Source: Russula earlei (taxonomy: Eukaryota; Basidiomycota; Agaricomycetes; Russulales; Russulaceae). Taken from it: 64,000 bases of DNA. This document shows positions 1-10,923 of the stretch, in pieces. Both the position numbers and the translations under genes were made by a program. The stretch lies in NCBI GenBank assembly GCA_025769875.1, contig JAGFNK010000060.1, positions 1-64,000 of the forward strand. Direction: 5' to 3'. A model generated the notes under the pieces. It ran no database searches, was not told where the DNA came from, and saw only the letters and a program-made list of their open reading frames with translations. Numbering within the stretch: position 1 is the first letter of the stretch; every line of letters starts with the position of its first letter.

Positions 1-83
1 ACTTACGAGTTGCGACAAGCTAGAGTTGGGGCAGCGTTGGAAACGAAAAGAGCAAGAAGTGCGACGTTGAATGGGTGCATCAT
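1..83 (-). CDS. Possible first exon of a secreted protein (partial, runs off window)
   Basis: On the minus strand two adjacent ATGs at 83-78 open a 25-codon exon that reads MMHPFNVALLALFVSNA and then APTLACRNS. This is a short hydrophobic stretch with a small-residue cut region, like a signal peptide. The exon ends exactly at a GTAAGT donor made by bases 6-1. The rest of the gene would lie before the window, so the mature protein cannot be named. A chance open stretch is possible; the signal-like composition next to a perfect donor is the only support. Confidence 0.3.
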
Positions 84-825
84 CGGCCGTGGGTAATGCA
101 AGGAGAATTGACTGAGGATTGAGCAAAAAAATGGGTACGGGCTGTCATAGGTCAGCATGATTCACAAAGGGGAAGGAATAAGATGATAGACTCACCAACC
201 AGTGCCAGACGAGAGAACAAGTTGGGGAAATCACCCCAAAGAGCTCGACCCTTTTTATAGAGAAGTTGAGGGTGTCCAACTCGATGACTGAGACCATTCC
301 TCGACCGCGCGGTCACCATCATATCATACACCATACATCGCCGTGCGCCGGCTCCAGCGCCAGAGCCAGATGTGGCCGTGCAGACGGATAAAACAAGCGT
401 GAAACCGTGCGGTCGCTCATCACTCTACCTCAGACAGCGTCGATCCCGGTGATTGTGTTCCGAGGGAGTTGGACGGTTGATGTGGTGGTTCTGGCGAGTT
501 GGCAAGATTCGGTACTTCGCCAAATCAGTATGATACCGCTTTTATTCACTCACTGCACATCCATCACACCACACACATGAAGAAGAACCAACACCCGGTC
601 TCAGGTTTGCCTCGAGATATCTCCTATATATGAGCAAGCTCATTTCCCATTCCCATCAGACCTCTTTACCGGCAAGTCCGCTGCGAAGCCTCTTACCCGA
701 CAACCAACCGCATCCAGCGCCGACGAGGCCTCTGGCTACATATCTCTCACTCCCTTGATGCCACCATTCCCAGCTCCTACGGACATAGCCCAACTCAGAT
801 CCGTGGTCGACGCTTGGTCCGGTGT
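84..825. other. Intergenic stretch, no gene recognised
   Basis: I see no conserved protein, repeat end or RNA gene here. Short open frames exist on both strands but none has recognisable motifs or plausible splice structure. Confidence 0.4.
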
Positions 826-977
826 CGTATCGCCTCGTCCTCTCATCTCCCTCACTCTTGCTACTCAGTCTACATGCCATCACCAGCTATGCCAGCTGTC
901 ATGTCAGTCACCTATGTTGCCCGCCTCAGCGCTTCTTCCGTCACCAGCAACCGCCAACTCCATCACCAGCACCAGCA
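826..977. repeat. CAGC/CACC-rich low-complexity repeat, copy 1
   Basis: Runs built from CACCAGC, CATCACCAGC and GCCAGC units. The same composition and word set returns at 1850-2110 and, inverted, at 4610-5060. It lies directly before the SMC2 fragment and gives overlapping Ser/Pro/His-rich open frames on both strands that look non-genic. Confidence 0.5.
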
Positions 978-1770
978 AGAGCTCAAGCACTCGATTGCAG
1001 AGTTGGAGGCTACAGTGAAGACTGCAGGAGAAACAGGCGGCAGCCAAGGCGGAGATTAAGAAGCTCGAGAAGGACATGGACGAATTCAAGAATAACAAGG
1101 AAGGGAAAACGGACAAGCTGAAGGTATTACCTCCTCTCTGGAACGCAATGCGTTCGCTTGACGGGTTCTCTTCTCAGGCAAACGTCCAGAAGCAAAAGGC
1201 AGCACTGCAGAACCAAGCGGTGAAAGTGAAGACCCAACAGAAAGAAATGCAAACGGCAGCACTCGACCTTGGTCTGTCCAACTGTTACTTTTTGGCATCG
1301 CTGACTATCCGTCAACACAGAACAAATCGAGGCAGACATCGCGTCTGCGTGCAAAACGCTCTGTAATGCCTCTCCAGGGTCGAGAAAACGCGCAAGGAGT
1401 CGCTCGCGGACAAGGTTGCGAAGAGTGAAGTGCGTGAACACCCTCTTCCGACCCCAAAACCGTCACCAACTCTGACACCAGCACATCACGACAACCACTG
1501 ACTCAAATATGATGACAGGCGGCGCACGGCGAGGTGGAGCGCCGTCTGCAAGAAGAGCGTGTGACACTGACGCGGTTCGACACCGAGTTGCGCGAACAGG
1601 ACGAGGTAATCAAGGCCAGGAAGCAAACAGCTGCCACGCGGAGGTGGCCATCAACAAGTTCGAGCACGACTTAAAGGCTTTCACGAAGGAACAGGCAGGT
1701 CACGTCACCGCTAGACGAATCTCGAAAAGCAGTACGAGTGGATCGTGGAGTAGAGCCAGTGAGTGAGAGA
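978..1770 (+). pseudogene. SMC2: SMC2 (condensin ATPase) coiled-coil fragment
   Basis: Segments read as coiled coil of the SMC2 type: AKAEIKKLEKDMDEFKNNKEG, then after an intron at 1122-1177 NVQKQKAALQNQAVKVKTQQ, EQIEADIASA, and HGEVERRLQEERVTLTRFDTE followed by LREQDEVIKARKQ. SMC2 is the condensin subunit that compacts chromosomes. Only part of the coiled coil is present; the ATP-binding head and hinge are missing on both sides, and at least two 1-nt frameshifts break the frame (near 1030 and 1630). Introns are kept, so this is a piece of genomic DNA and not a retrocopy. A functional SMC2 is presumably elsewhere, since it is essential in studied fungi. Confidence 0.7.
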
Positions 1771-1849
1771 ATCCCCTTCCTCATCAGTCTCATTCTGAAT
1801 GCCACATCCTTCTGTGGGTGCGCTCGTGAACAGTCTGTTTGGCCAGGCG

Positions 1850-2110
1850 GGATCACAGCACCAGCACCAGCACCGTCACCAGCAACAGTGCCAGCACTGC
1901 CATCTACACTACCACCAACACCAGCATCAGCCCTGCCGCTCATTCTTGGCACCAGCTGTGCCAACGGCCGTCGGTTCAGCACCAGCCGCCGCTTCCGTCT
2001 TTGCCTGGTCTGTCCCCACCCCAGCCCTGTCCACCGTATTGCTAGCATCACCAGCCGCCACAGCCACCGCCTGAGCCCTGCCCTCCGCCATCCACCACCG
2101 TCTCGGTGTA
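1850..2110. repeat. CAGC/CACC-rich low-complexity repeat, copy 2
   Basis: CACCAGCACCAGCACCGTCA-type units followed by GCCATCCACCACCG. It shares words with 826-977 and with 4610-5060 in inverse orientation. Open frames across it are Pro/Ser/His-rich and appear in several phases at once, a sign of composition and not coding. Confidence 0.5.
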
Positions 2111-2259
2111 GTGGTCCCGGAGGACACACTTGTGAGTTAGCAAAGCTGGTTACCCTGACCTGTTATCCCAGAGGACACCCAAGGAGTGGAGAGGGAGGGG
2201 CGAGACACAGCTGAATATGGAACATGGGATCACGAGAACAATGAGGGTGTCTCCAGGCA

Positions 2260-3385
2260 GGCGGATGAGATTGCGGGAGAGAGGATTATTCTTATTCAAG
2301 TAGCTAGAGTTTGATGTACAGGGCAGCACAAAGGAGAATATGAGGTGAAAGGAAGGGGAGCATGAAATGGAGTTGAGAATGCCACGAGAAAGGTACACGA
2401 AGCGATTAGTTAGACAGGTGGCATGGCATACAAGAAGTGGCATAAGGCATAGGTGGCACGGCAGGATCATGAGGAGGGAGAAAGGGAAGGCGATGACAAG
2501 ACGTGCGCGTGATTCCAAGGCTAGCGGGAATCCTCCCTTAAACCTCCAGGGGATTGAAATTTTGACTGTCCCTGGTCGAATAAGGCTTGAGGCCGTGCGT
2601 GCGCGTGATGTTGTTGGGGCTGTGGCCATCGGGGGTCCTCCGTCGTGCAGTAAGTGGTGGTGGACACAGCTGACGTCGTGGCGCGCTGCAGAGTCGCGGC
2701 GAAGGAGAGGTGGGCGGTGTGGGCAGCGCGGGTGTTAATGAGGCGGGGAATGCGGCATGCGTGCAGATGCATTCTAACATGGTGTTGTGTGTCACGGTGG
2801 CACCAGGTGGTCCTCTGTTGTGCAAGAAGAACAGATAGTGGCGGTCGACGTCCTTGCACGCTGCGGCTTGTCGTGGCTCAGGAGGCGTGGGCAGCATGGG
2901 TGTCGATGGGGCAGTGGATGGTGCGCGCATGAAGGTGCAATGTGGCCTGGTCGTTGCACGTTGCTGTGTGGCCAGACATTGCTGCTGGTGCTGAAGTTGT
3001 TGTTGCGGCTGCAGCTGCGGTGGCATGATTCGAGGGAGACGGCGAGGCGGCTGTTCCTTCTGCGGTGGGAGAGGGCAATGCATCGGTGGCAGAGGTGAAA
3101 ATGGTGGTGGGCTGCGAGCCCGACTTGCATGTTGCTCTTGCCGTTGTGTCTCGGCCACGGTGTCATGGTCGTCTCCAACTGAGGTGGCGATGGTACGCAT
3201 GGGCGACGGCGCGTGAGTGGGTGGGGAGGCAAGAGGGAAGGCAGCGTGCAGCGTGTCTCCTGAGATGGCGGTGCGTCCTGGCATGTTGGTGAACTCCTGG
3301 CAGCAGCGACTGTGTTTGCTTCTCCAAGATGGCGGTGTCAGTGAGCACAAGTTGATCGAATCAAAGAGGAGGACCAACATACTGT
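2260..3385 (+). repeat. Dispersed triplet-core repeat ('H' family), copy 1
   Basis: Starts near AGTAGCTAGAGTTTGATGTA (about 2299), contains AGGGGATTGAAATTTTGACT (about 2547) and a core of GCTGCTGGTG/GTTGTTGCGG triplets (about 2976-3020). The same order of landmarks appears at 6075-6590 and, inverted, at 18770-19615; the triplet core also sits in both arms of the palindrome at 41.7-45.5 kb. No protein is supported: long frames such as 2538-3380 minus are His/Pro/Gln-rich and shared only as sequence. It abuts the broken 3' end of the STRAP gene. Ends and target duplication could not be fixed, so the transposon class is unknown. Confidence 0.5.
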
Positions 3386-3394
3386 CCTCTGATG

Positions 3395-4483
3395 AATCAG
3401 AGAATGAGGCAGGAAATTTTTCCTCAGTCGAAAGTGAACGAGATGGGCATCATTGCACTCACCGTTTCCACTGGCATATACCTCTCCGCCCGGGCTGTAC
3501 TCGATGCAGTGAACAGGTCCATGATGACCCTTCAGCACCTTGCCGTTGATCCGGTGGACACGCACCCATTCGTCACTGGTGCTCTTGGTGATGAAGCGAT
3601 CTTGGAGAATTGGGTGGACCGACGCGGACGACGGAGTATGGCAATCTTGACGCTGTGAGTCGGCGTGCGCGTCTCGGTGGGTTTTGCGGGAACGAAACAA
3701 TCTTTCCAGACGTCATGAGTCGCTGTGTTTGTGAGGAGAGTTCCATCGAGGTGATCGGGTTGTCAAAAAATAGATTTTTAGTGACTTGGCGTGCGCGTGC
3801 ATCCCACCACCTCATCACGCGGATCAACCTATCAGAAAAAAAAACATCAGGAGGGAGGAACACTCACTTGACAAACCCGTCGTCTCCTGCACTCTCGCCG
3901 ATATTCTCATCGAGCCACACGACACTCTTAACTGTGCTGTCATGCGATTGTCCAACGCCCTCGGATAAAACATCGGGCTCCGCATCCGCTTTCCCCATAT
4001 CAAAGATCCGGACCTTCTTTCTTGTCTGCCAGTCAGCATGCGCCCGGCCGACGGATCAGGGGGAGATCGCGAGTCGCGACGCTGCGAACGATGTGATTGT
4101 GCGGGAATGAGTGAAGCAACTACCCGCTGTACGTATCCCAGATTTTACTGGAAAAGAAAAGGGCAGAGCTGGGGCGTGAGTCCGACCGCACACCTTCAGT
4201 TTGTACACATATACGATGGAGAGACGTACGCCGTAAAGTCAGCGCTGCCAGACGCGCGAGAGCCATCACGACTGAGCGTGGTGCTCCAAACGGCGCCTTT
4301 ATGTCCGACGGAGGTGCCAATCCAATCCCCGGTCCATTCGCGTAACATGAGGTTTCCATCCCTGCAGCTAGATATAAGCAGGTATGTGCCATCATCCAAA
4401 GGAAGAGGAGAAAAAGAGAGGTGGGTGAATGGGCGCGTGTGACCTGGCGTCACGAGCGGCACAGCTCTTTGCGGGGCCGACAT
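3395..4483 (-). pseudogene. STRAP-like WD40 protein, decayed and 3'-truncated
   Basis: The minus strand encodes a WD-repeat protein of the STRAP (serine-threonine kinase receptor-associated protein) type, in animals a component linked to SMN and TGF-beta signalling. Exon 1 (4483-4230) reads GHTRPFTHLSFS, LMLREWTGDWIGTSVGHKG and SADFTA. Exon 2 (4147-4124) reads KIWDTYSG. Later pieces read HNHIVRSVA, VRIFDMGKADAEPDVL, DSTVKSVVWLDE, RWWDARARQVTKNL and GHHGPVHCIEYSPGGEVYAS. Introns at 4229 and 4123 have GT donors. Two frameshifts lie near 4060-4030. The last WD blade is missing: after the exon end at about 3469 only two matching residues appear before unrelated sequence next to the H repeat. I read this as a dead gene, perhaps cut by that insertion. 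Confidence 0.72.
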
Positions 4484-4609
4484 CGGCGCTCGTGAACTTT
4501 ATAATAAAATGGGAATGGGGAAGGTGGAAAGGTAAAGAAGGGAACTATATCGTGACGGAGAGAGAATGATGGTAGGCGCGCTTGATGATAGGACCGGTGG
4601 TCAACGGGC

Positions 4610-5060
4610 ATGAGTTCGTAGATGCAGGCGTAGGTGGAAATGACAAGGAGGGCCGGAGGCGACACGGCAGGTGGTGGGGCAAGGGTTGGCGACGTAAGCG
4701 AAGGCGACATAAGGCTGGGAGGCGCAGGGTTCTGAGACGGTTGTGGCGGAGGGCAGGGCTGATGCGACGGTGCTGAAAGGCACCTTGGGCTGAGGTGATG
4801 GCGGTGGCGGCTGGGGATAATCGCGATACATGGATGGGGCTGAGGCAGTCAGTGACTGGCGATTCTGAGACGGCGCTGTACGGCTGGTGCTAAAATGGCT
4901 AGTGTTGGTGCTGGTGATGGAACGAAGAGCTGAGGCGGCGACTGAGATGACAGCTGGCTCAGCAGGTGCTAAGACGGCTGGGTGGGGGGGAAGCTGAGGT
5001 GATAGTGGCGGTTGGCATGTTGGTGATGCTGGCGATACGGCGGACAGCACTGAGGTGAGG
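4610..5060 (-). repeat. CAGC/CACC-rich low-complexity repeat, copy 3 (inverted)
   Basis: The reverse complement is built from CACCAGCACC, CAGCCGCC and CCTCAGC units like 826-977 and 1850-2110. Together the three copies bracket the SMC2 and STRAP debris, so they may have helped rearrange it. Confidence 0.45.
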
Positions 5061-5758
5061 CAGACGGTGCTGAAGTGAGGATGGTGGGCGAGGCCACGAT
5101 GGAGGCTGGTGCTGTCACCGCCATCTGATATGACGATGAACGTTGGACTCGTTGAGTGTCAAATGGAGAAGTAAATAACTGGTCAAGCAGTGATGAGAAG
5201 GAAATGAATCGACTGTCTGGTATCAGGACAGGAGATTCGACTTGACCTGTTGGTGAGGCCTTCGTACGACTTGTATACCTCGTAAGAGAACCAGAACTTG
5301 GTGGTACATTCGAGAGATAGGTAGGCCAAGAATTCAGAAGAGATGATGAGATGAGAAGATTCGACGCGTAAAAGAAAAAGACAAGTAGCTTGGACGCGCG
5401 ACTAGACGATGGTTGATTATATCGTATCTCTCTATGAGCAAAGAATTGAGGTCGTTTTTACTCTCATATATTCTATTTGACGTATGCGCAAACAAGAATT
5501 TGCTGCCAAGAGAGAAAAGGCTGTGGCAATAAACGAGCAACTTCAGCAAGAGGCGCAAGCTGTCCTGGATTGTGATCGAGAATCCGGATGTTTCCCAGGC
5601 TTTGCGCTAAGGCTCCAACGTATTATCTATTTGGGAGAAAGTTAATTCAGCCTTATCTGACACGCTGTAGATATCCGGTGCGGAGACCGGATGTGAGGGA
5701 GAAATGCATTTACGCACGCCCCCGGGGGTTGCCGGTATGGGCGCAGTGGGACTCAGGA
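5061..5758. other. Intergenic stretch, no gene recognised
   Basis: Moderately AT-rich. A short plus frame near 5480-5590 reads REKAVAINEQLQQEAQAVLD, which could be a leftover exon of a charged helical protein, but nothing around it supports a gene. No repeat ends seen. Confidence 0.3.
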
Positions 5759-5760
5759 TA

Positions 5761-6806
5761 CTGTACCAATTAAATTAATTCGTCACCCTGTGTGACCTGT
5801 GACCCCCTGACGAAATAATGATTTCGTCAGGTTGGGTATTTTGTTGTGACCTGCAAAAAATTTTCATCAGGGTTACAAAATTTGGAATTTTGCGTAATTT
5901 CAACACGTCATGACACTGTACTGTAGCAAGTCCGGGGACGCACGAATCATGCTGACCGGTCCAAGTGGAAAGAGGAGAGAAGGGGGGGGGGGAGCAAGTG
6001 GTTCGTGCGACTATTGAGGCTTCTTGCTTTTCTCAGGCAGGGGTGATTGGGCCACAAAGAGGGATCCTTATTCACCACGCTACTACAGAGTAGCTAGGGT
6101 TTTTATGTATAGGACAGTACAAAGGAGAATATGAAAGGAATCAGAGGACCATGAAAGGGAGGGAGAGCCATGAAAGGGAATTGAGAATGGTCAAGGCAGT
6201 CGAGGCAGTCATGAAAGGCTTTGAGATGCAAACACGTTGAGTATGCTGGGGCGAGGCGTGCGCATGTGGTCGGTGGCGAGGACTGGGCAATATGGTCAAG
6301 GTCTTGACGTCGGGTGTGAGGTTGTCAGCGTGCGGTCAGTGGCGAACAGCCTGGAATCGAGTCTTGCAGGCGTGTGGCATACATGTGGTCGGTGGCAAGG
6401 GCTTGATGTTGGGCGCAAGGGAGGTGACTTGCGCGTGCAGTTGGTGGCAAGGGGTGGGCAAGCTGAGGCAAAGGAGAGGAGGAGGTGTCACGTCATGTCG
6501 CATCTCGTTTCTGCATGTGGTTCTGTGGCCTGCCATACTGTAATCCTTGCACATCTGTTGCCATGATGATGTTGATGGATCGGACATGGAATGATGATAA
6601 AATAGTACTATCTATTCCAACAGAGACTTTCATCATCAGAAAATGCCCCTTGAGCAATTTTTAAAAATTTTAGGACTTTTTGAAAGCATTTTTGTGACCA
6701 AAATATGGTTTTGTCACTTGGCTCTGGGACCTGTGACATTTGTGACATTTCGTCAAATCAGGTAGGCCTGTGACCTGTGACCGACAAATTGATTTAATTG
6801 GTACAG
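5761..6806. mobile_element. TA-flanked terminal-inverted-repeat element (non-autonomous)
   Basis: The left end CTGTACCAATTAAATTAATT at 5761 is matched by an inverted right end, AATTGGTACAG, finishing at 6806, each flanked by TA (5759-5760 and 6807-6808). Subterminal GTGACCTGTGAC motifs are also mirrored. TA duplication and short inverted ends suggest the Tc1/mariner/pogo superfamily. No transposase is present. The middle (about 6075-6590) is an inserted H-type repeat, so this is a nested structure. Confidence 0.65.
6075..6590 (+). repeat. H-family repeat, copy 2, inside the TIR element
   Basis: AGTAGCTAGGGTTTTTATGT near 6090 and ACAAAGGAGAATATGAAAGG near 6119 match landmarks of the copy at 2260-3385 in the same orientation. 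Flanking bases up to the inverted ends belong to the TIR element. Confidence 0.5.
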
Positions 6807-6833
6807 TACACTGTTAGATGGCTGAAAACTTAC

Positions 6834-7080
6834 CATAGCCTCCTACCTACTAAAATGTCATAGTTGAAGATCCAATCATTTGGGAGGTCCATTGTTTTTC
6901 TAAAGATGTGTTCCCAGGTCTCCCTCACTAACTTGAAGACCCTTTTATCTCTTTTGATTAGTGTTGTGGTAATTTTGTTGTTGGTGAGCCTCATGTTGAT
7001 GGCATGAAGCCACCTAGTGTGGGTTTCACCTTCTTGGTGAGTGCATTCTTGGATTACATGTTCTCACATCATGACCCAGA
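6834..7080 (-). pseudogene. Reverse-transcriptase-linked 3' exon relic
   Basis: The minus strand reads ECTHQEGETHTRWLHAINMR, then LTNNKITTTLIK, then RETWEHIFRKTMDLPNDWI and ILVGRRLW before a GTAAGT donor. This pattern (charged 'HAINxRL' block followed by 'W...LPxxW') resembles the region after the RT and zinc-binding parts in basidiomycete non-LTR elements. Stop codons occur upstream (about 7080-7230). It is a relic only; the family assignment is from memory of the motif. Confidence 0.4.
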
Positions 7081-7356
7081 TTAGGTGAGGCAGCCTCTGA
7101 GGTTAATATTTGGAGGAGGCAATTGGCTCCTTTTGGGTTGCATCTATGGTGGTTCTGGTTGCGGTGTGGCTCATCATTTGGATGGGGAGGGTGGAGGCAT
7201 CCAGTTAAGATTCACCAATCTTATTTGCTTCTCTAGCAATAGAGTTGCTTGATATAGGCCAAGCACTAGACTTCAAGGCCATTGAGTTATTACAGGCAAG
7301 AATGAACAAAAGAGATGAGAGGGGCCTCTTATTGGTTATGAGAAGTAGACTTTCAC

Positions 7357-7457
<101 letters not shown>

Positions 7458-7737
7458 TTGATAGTGATTCAGAGAGTAAGTCAAGCATAAGGCTCAACTT
7501 TAGATACACCAGAGTATTTATACCATATCTCAATAATGGCTGATCCAATTCATATGACACTTGGGAAGCACATAGCTGAGACCCACTACTATCCAAAACA
7601 AGAGATGTCAACTGAGAGGTATCAGTAATGACTCATGTGTGAGTCATCCTTTCCTAGTATCTGTCATCAATCCAGTAAGCAATCACTAAGCACCAGTCAT
7701 CAATCATCATCTATAATTAAAGCAAGGACAGTGGGAG

Positions 7738-7884
7738 TGTCAAGACATGTACTGCTGATCACTAAGGACTCAGGAGCAGGTGGGCAAGGGTTGGAACAGA
7801 TGGTATGCGGCATAGGCGGTGTTGAACAAGAGGACAAGCCAAATGACTAGAAGGTACCAGATGGGGACTGGTATGTGTTGCAGG
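7738..7884 (-). repeat. Truncated LTR of family Y
   Basis: Begins TGTCAAGACATGTACTGCTG and matches, in inverse orientation, the 3' end of the complete Y LTRs at 56769-57597 and 61018-61846, including the ACCAGATGGGGACTGG stretch. It stops where the Gypsy LTR begins at 7885. The rest of the Y LTR is not found beyond the Gypsy element, so sequence was lost at that junction. Confidence 0.75.
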
Positions 7885-8509
7885 TGTTATGGCATCACGG
7901 CCGTAAGAGTGTTAGCTCACGGTTCAGTGGGGCCAAGTCCCTGTGACTTGATTCAAGGGTTCAGTGGGGGCTGGCTCAAAGAGACTGGGTCAAAGGTTTA
8001 GCATCTCAAGGCTGAGTCAGACAATGACTCAGTCTGCAGACAGAGTCGATCTTCTGGTTTCACAGAAGAGGAGGACAATGAGAGAGAAGCAGAGGAGGAA
8101 GAGGAACATGAAGGTTCCTTGAGGTGTGCTCAGGTCAAGCAGAGTGTAGGCCAGCACAAGCAAGTTGTGATTGAGAGAGTATACAGGGCAAGGGATGCAA
8201 CAGGAAATGGGACAAAGCTAAGCTTGGGGCATTCCCCAGCTTCTACAGGCGCTTAAATACTGTTTGTAGCGAGGCTGTACAGTACCATAAGCGGAACAAT
8301 AGATAAAGGTGAGCAAATAGCAAAAGAGACTCGACAATAGGTGAAACACAATAGGTGAAACACAATAGGTGAAACACAATAAGTGAAACACAATAGATGA
8401 AACATAAGGGGCCATCATCATCAAGGGATGAAGTGGTAACCAAGGTAACAAAAGAGAACAATAATGAAAAGAGGTCATGGATGAACCGACAAGGGGGTAG
8501 ATCACAACA
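7885..8509 (-). repeat. Gypsy element G1, 3' LTR
   Basis: TGTTATGGCATC...GATCACAACA, 625 bp, a direct repeat of 14345-14966 with many substitutions and small differences, so an old insertion. The element reads on the minus strand, making this the 3' LTR. A purine tract (GTGAGGGGGGCATGA) precedes it on the minus strand. Bases outside the two LTRs (GCAGG left, CAAAG right) do not form a target duplication. Confidence 0.85.
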
Positions 8510-8529
8510 TCATGCCCCCCTCACGCTTA

Positions 8530-9440
8530 GTTCTCCAAACTAATCGGTCTCAGGGCCCGACTCACGGAGTTCATCACCTTTGACTTCTGGCCACGCGCTC
8601 TGGGGTCCCATTGCCCTAGAACAGAAACCTCTGTAACTTCAGTGAGTCCTCCTGAGGATACAGTCCACTTGACCGCTGCAGTTGGTGTGAGGCCTGTTAC
8701 AGTCCTTGTTCCAGTGACCTCTGGTGTTACAGTGTTTGCAAAATGTGTTGTCGCTTTTGAAGCTGATGACGCTGCGCTTTAGTCATATGTGCAGGGGTGA
8801 GAGGGGTGTTGGGGGTACTAGCGTTGTCAGAGAACATCTGGGGGAAGTGGGAAGGTGACCCCATGGGAGCATCGTTCTGAGACTGGTTGATAATGCGAGA
8901 GAGGTATTCAAGGGGGGGAGTCAGAGAGAGGTTCTTGTTTAATGGTGGGGGAAGGAGTAAGGATAGGTAAGGGGGATGAAGTGGGGGCAGGAGAGGACAT
9001 GGGAGTATTGTAGGTTGAAGTGGAGTGTTCGTGGTGCCAGGCTGACCACTCAGAAGGAGTGGGGGTATTATGGGTACTGATCATATAACGTGATTCTATG
9101 CTAAGTCTGTAAGTACTGCCCTTCGTATGGGCAAATGAAACTCAGAAAAATGGGGGTCCATCATAAGAAGTTGAAAGCCACGGAAGTCACCAGGGGAGAG
9201 AATTCCAGAAAAAAGTTGTTCTCTGGCGGCTATATTAAAAATGGTGTGCCCACGGTCAGGGATAGTGGGATCATTGACTGAGTAGGAAGGAGGGTTACGT
9301 GAATTGACTCAGGGGAGTAAGGTACATTGTTGTATCATAAGTTCTTGAAACTGATGTCCCAGATTGTTGAGGCTTTCATCTGAGTGATGGGTTCTGTAAG
9401 ATCAAAGTTAGTGGTAGACATAGTACAGAGTTTGGTGGGT
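8530..9440 (-). pseudogene. Accessory zinc-knuckle ORF of G1, internally deleted
   Basis: Downstream of the chromodomain the minus strand carries a sequence matching G2's accessory ORF (38043-39638) at both ends: SVNDPTIPDRGHTIFNIA and FHLPIRRAVLTDL near the start; SQNDAPMGSPSHFPQMFS, KAQRHQLQKR and a knuckle-like CNTRGHWNKDC at the end. The middle (roughly 800 bp relative to G2) is missing. So the ORF belongs to the family and sits between pol and the 3' LTR. Frameshifts and stops make this copy non-functional. Confidence 0.7.
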
Positions 9441-9479
9441 CGTTGTAGGTGAAACATGGTGATAGCGTCTTGAGCATTT

Positions 9480-9923
9480 TTAAGGTTTGAGAGGGGTTCC
9501 CATGTGTCTTCTGCTGTGGAGTACCCTTTCCATCAGGACTCTGTACTGGAGGCGACCCCTGTGGGTACATTGAGCGGTGATTTTTTCAACTTCGTATTCC
9601 TCTGAGAGGAGGTCAGGTGGTGGTTCAGGGAAATTCAGTCCATGTTCAGCTGTTTCTGTGACTGGAGATAGAAGGGAAGTGTGAAACACGTTATGGATAC
9701 TCCATTGGGGGGGGAGGCGAAGTTGGTAAATGACATGGGAAATTCTTTTGGTGATGACAAAAGGTCCGAACCATTTTGGGCAGAACTTCTGAAACTGATG
9801 GGGGGTTTTTAGGTTAGTTCCCTCCAACCAGACCTTTTGTCCCTCTTCGAACCCCTTGAACTTAGTTTCCTTTACCCAGCTAGTTTGTGCCCTTTTCATT
9901 GCTTCCTGAGCTGATTCCTGCAT
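9480..9923 (-). pseudogene. G1 integrase C-terminal and chromodomain-like region
   Basis: Minus-strand frame from MQESAQEAMKRAQTSW through KFKGFEEGQKVWLEGTNLK, FCPKWFGPFVITKRIS and VIYQLRLPPQWSIHNVFHTS to EEYEVEKITAQCTHRGRLQY. The GPF...I...YxLxLP...IHxVFH block is the integrase C-terminal fold of Gypsy elements, and 'YEVEKI' opens a chromodomain, which in chromoviruses guides insertion to heterochromatin. The frame joins the integrase core upstream across a TGA near 9945. Confidence 0.8.
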
Positions 9924-10923
9924 GTCTTTCAGGGCTTGGAGTCATTCTTGAATCCCTGGGAACTTTGATTTTAGTTGGGTGCCAAGCCCTTGTGGGTTGA
10001 AGCCAATGAGCAATTCGTAGGGGGTTCGTTTGGTGGTTGTGGACTTATGAGCGTTAAAGTGGTACTGAGCTATAGGGGAGCCAGTGTACCCCTTCTTCTT
10101 GTTTTTCTCCTGTGTAGATGTGGAGGTACATGTTCTAGAGTTTGATTGGTCCTCTCAGATTGTCCATCGGTTTGATGGTGATAGGCAGGTACTCAGATTC
10201 TGGTTAATGCCCCAGGATCCTAGAGACTTCTTTGAATAGGTCAGAGGTAAAACGAGAGTCACAGATTGGAGATGACTTTGGAAGGGACCCCAGTCCAAGG
10301 GAAGGCATGTAGTAAGAATAATTTGGCCATTTCTAGGGTTCCCATGTCCTTACGAACACGGTATTAATATCGCCGCTTTGGTAGAATTCATGATCAGTGA
10401 TGGTCATGATGGTATTATTCCCTTCCGATAATGGAAGGTCGACGATCCAGTCGATCAGCTATGGTTTTGAATGGTTTCTGTAAACTCAGGGGAAATTGGG
10501 TGAATTGGGGGATGAGTGGGGTGCATGGAGGATTTGTTAGCCTGACAGGTGGCGCAACCCCAAATGTAGTCTCGGATAAAATAACCCATTTTGGGCCACC
10601 AGAAGGATTCTTGGATTGAGTACAAGGTTTGGGCATTTCCTGTGTGTCCTCCGAGGATACTGTCATGATACGTGTGTAAAATCTTTAGTAGTAGGGGTTC
10701 TTGATATGGCACAACCAATTTTCCATCTTTGAGCAGTGCACCTTCCTCTTCTTGGAGGCCATGTTTGGCTTTCCACATGAGAAGATCCGATCAGTTGGTC
10801 CTTTTGTTCTTTTAGTACTTGTTCATACAGATCTTCTGTGTTGAGTGTGCGAATAAAAAGTTTGTCGGGGAGTGCTGTGAATGTTTTGGTTATCTTCTGA
10901 TCTGTCATTGTGGTCCAGGTCAT
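9924..10923 (-). pseudogene. G1 integrase: HHCC zinc domain and degraded catalytic core
   Basis: The zinc-binding domain is clear: HTYHDSILGGHTGNAQT followed by WGCATCQANKS (10455-10778). The catalytic core downstream is recognisable but shattered by frameshifts: a piece like DSRFTSDLFKEVSRILG and then KPMDNLRGPIK, which in intact elements is the 'TDGQTE' region. Stops and frame changes mean no active enzyme. Confidence 0.75.

Noticed and set aside
2538..3380. 280-codon minus-strand open frame rich in His, Pro and Gln
   Set aside because: Falls in an H repeat and shares only low-complexity composition with other copies; several frames are open at once.
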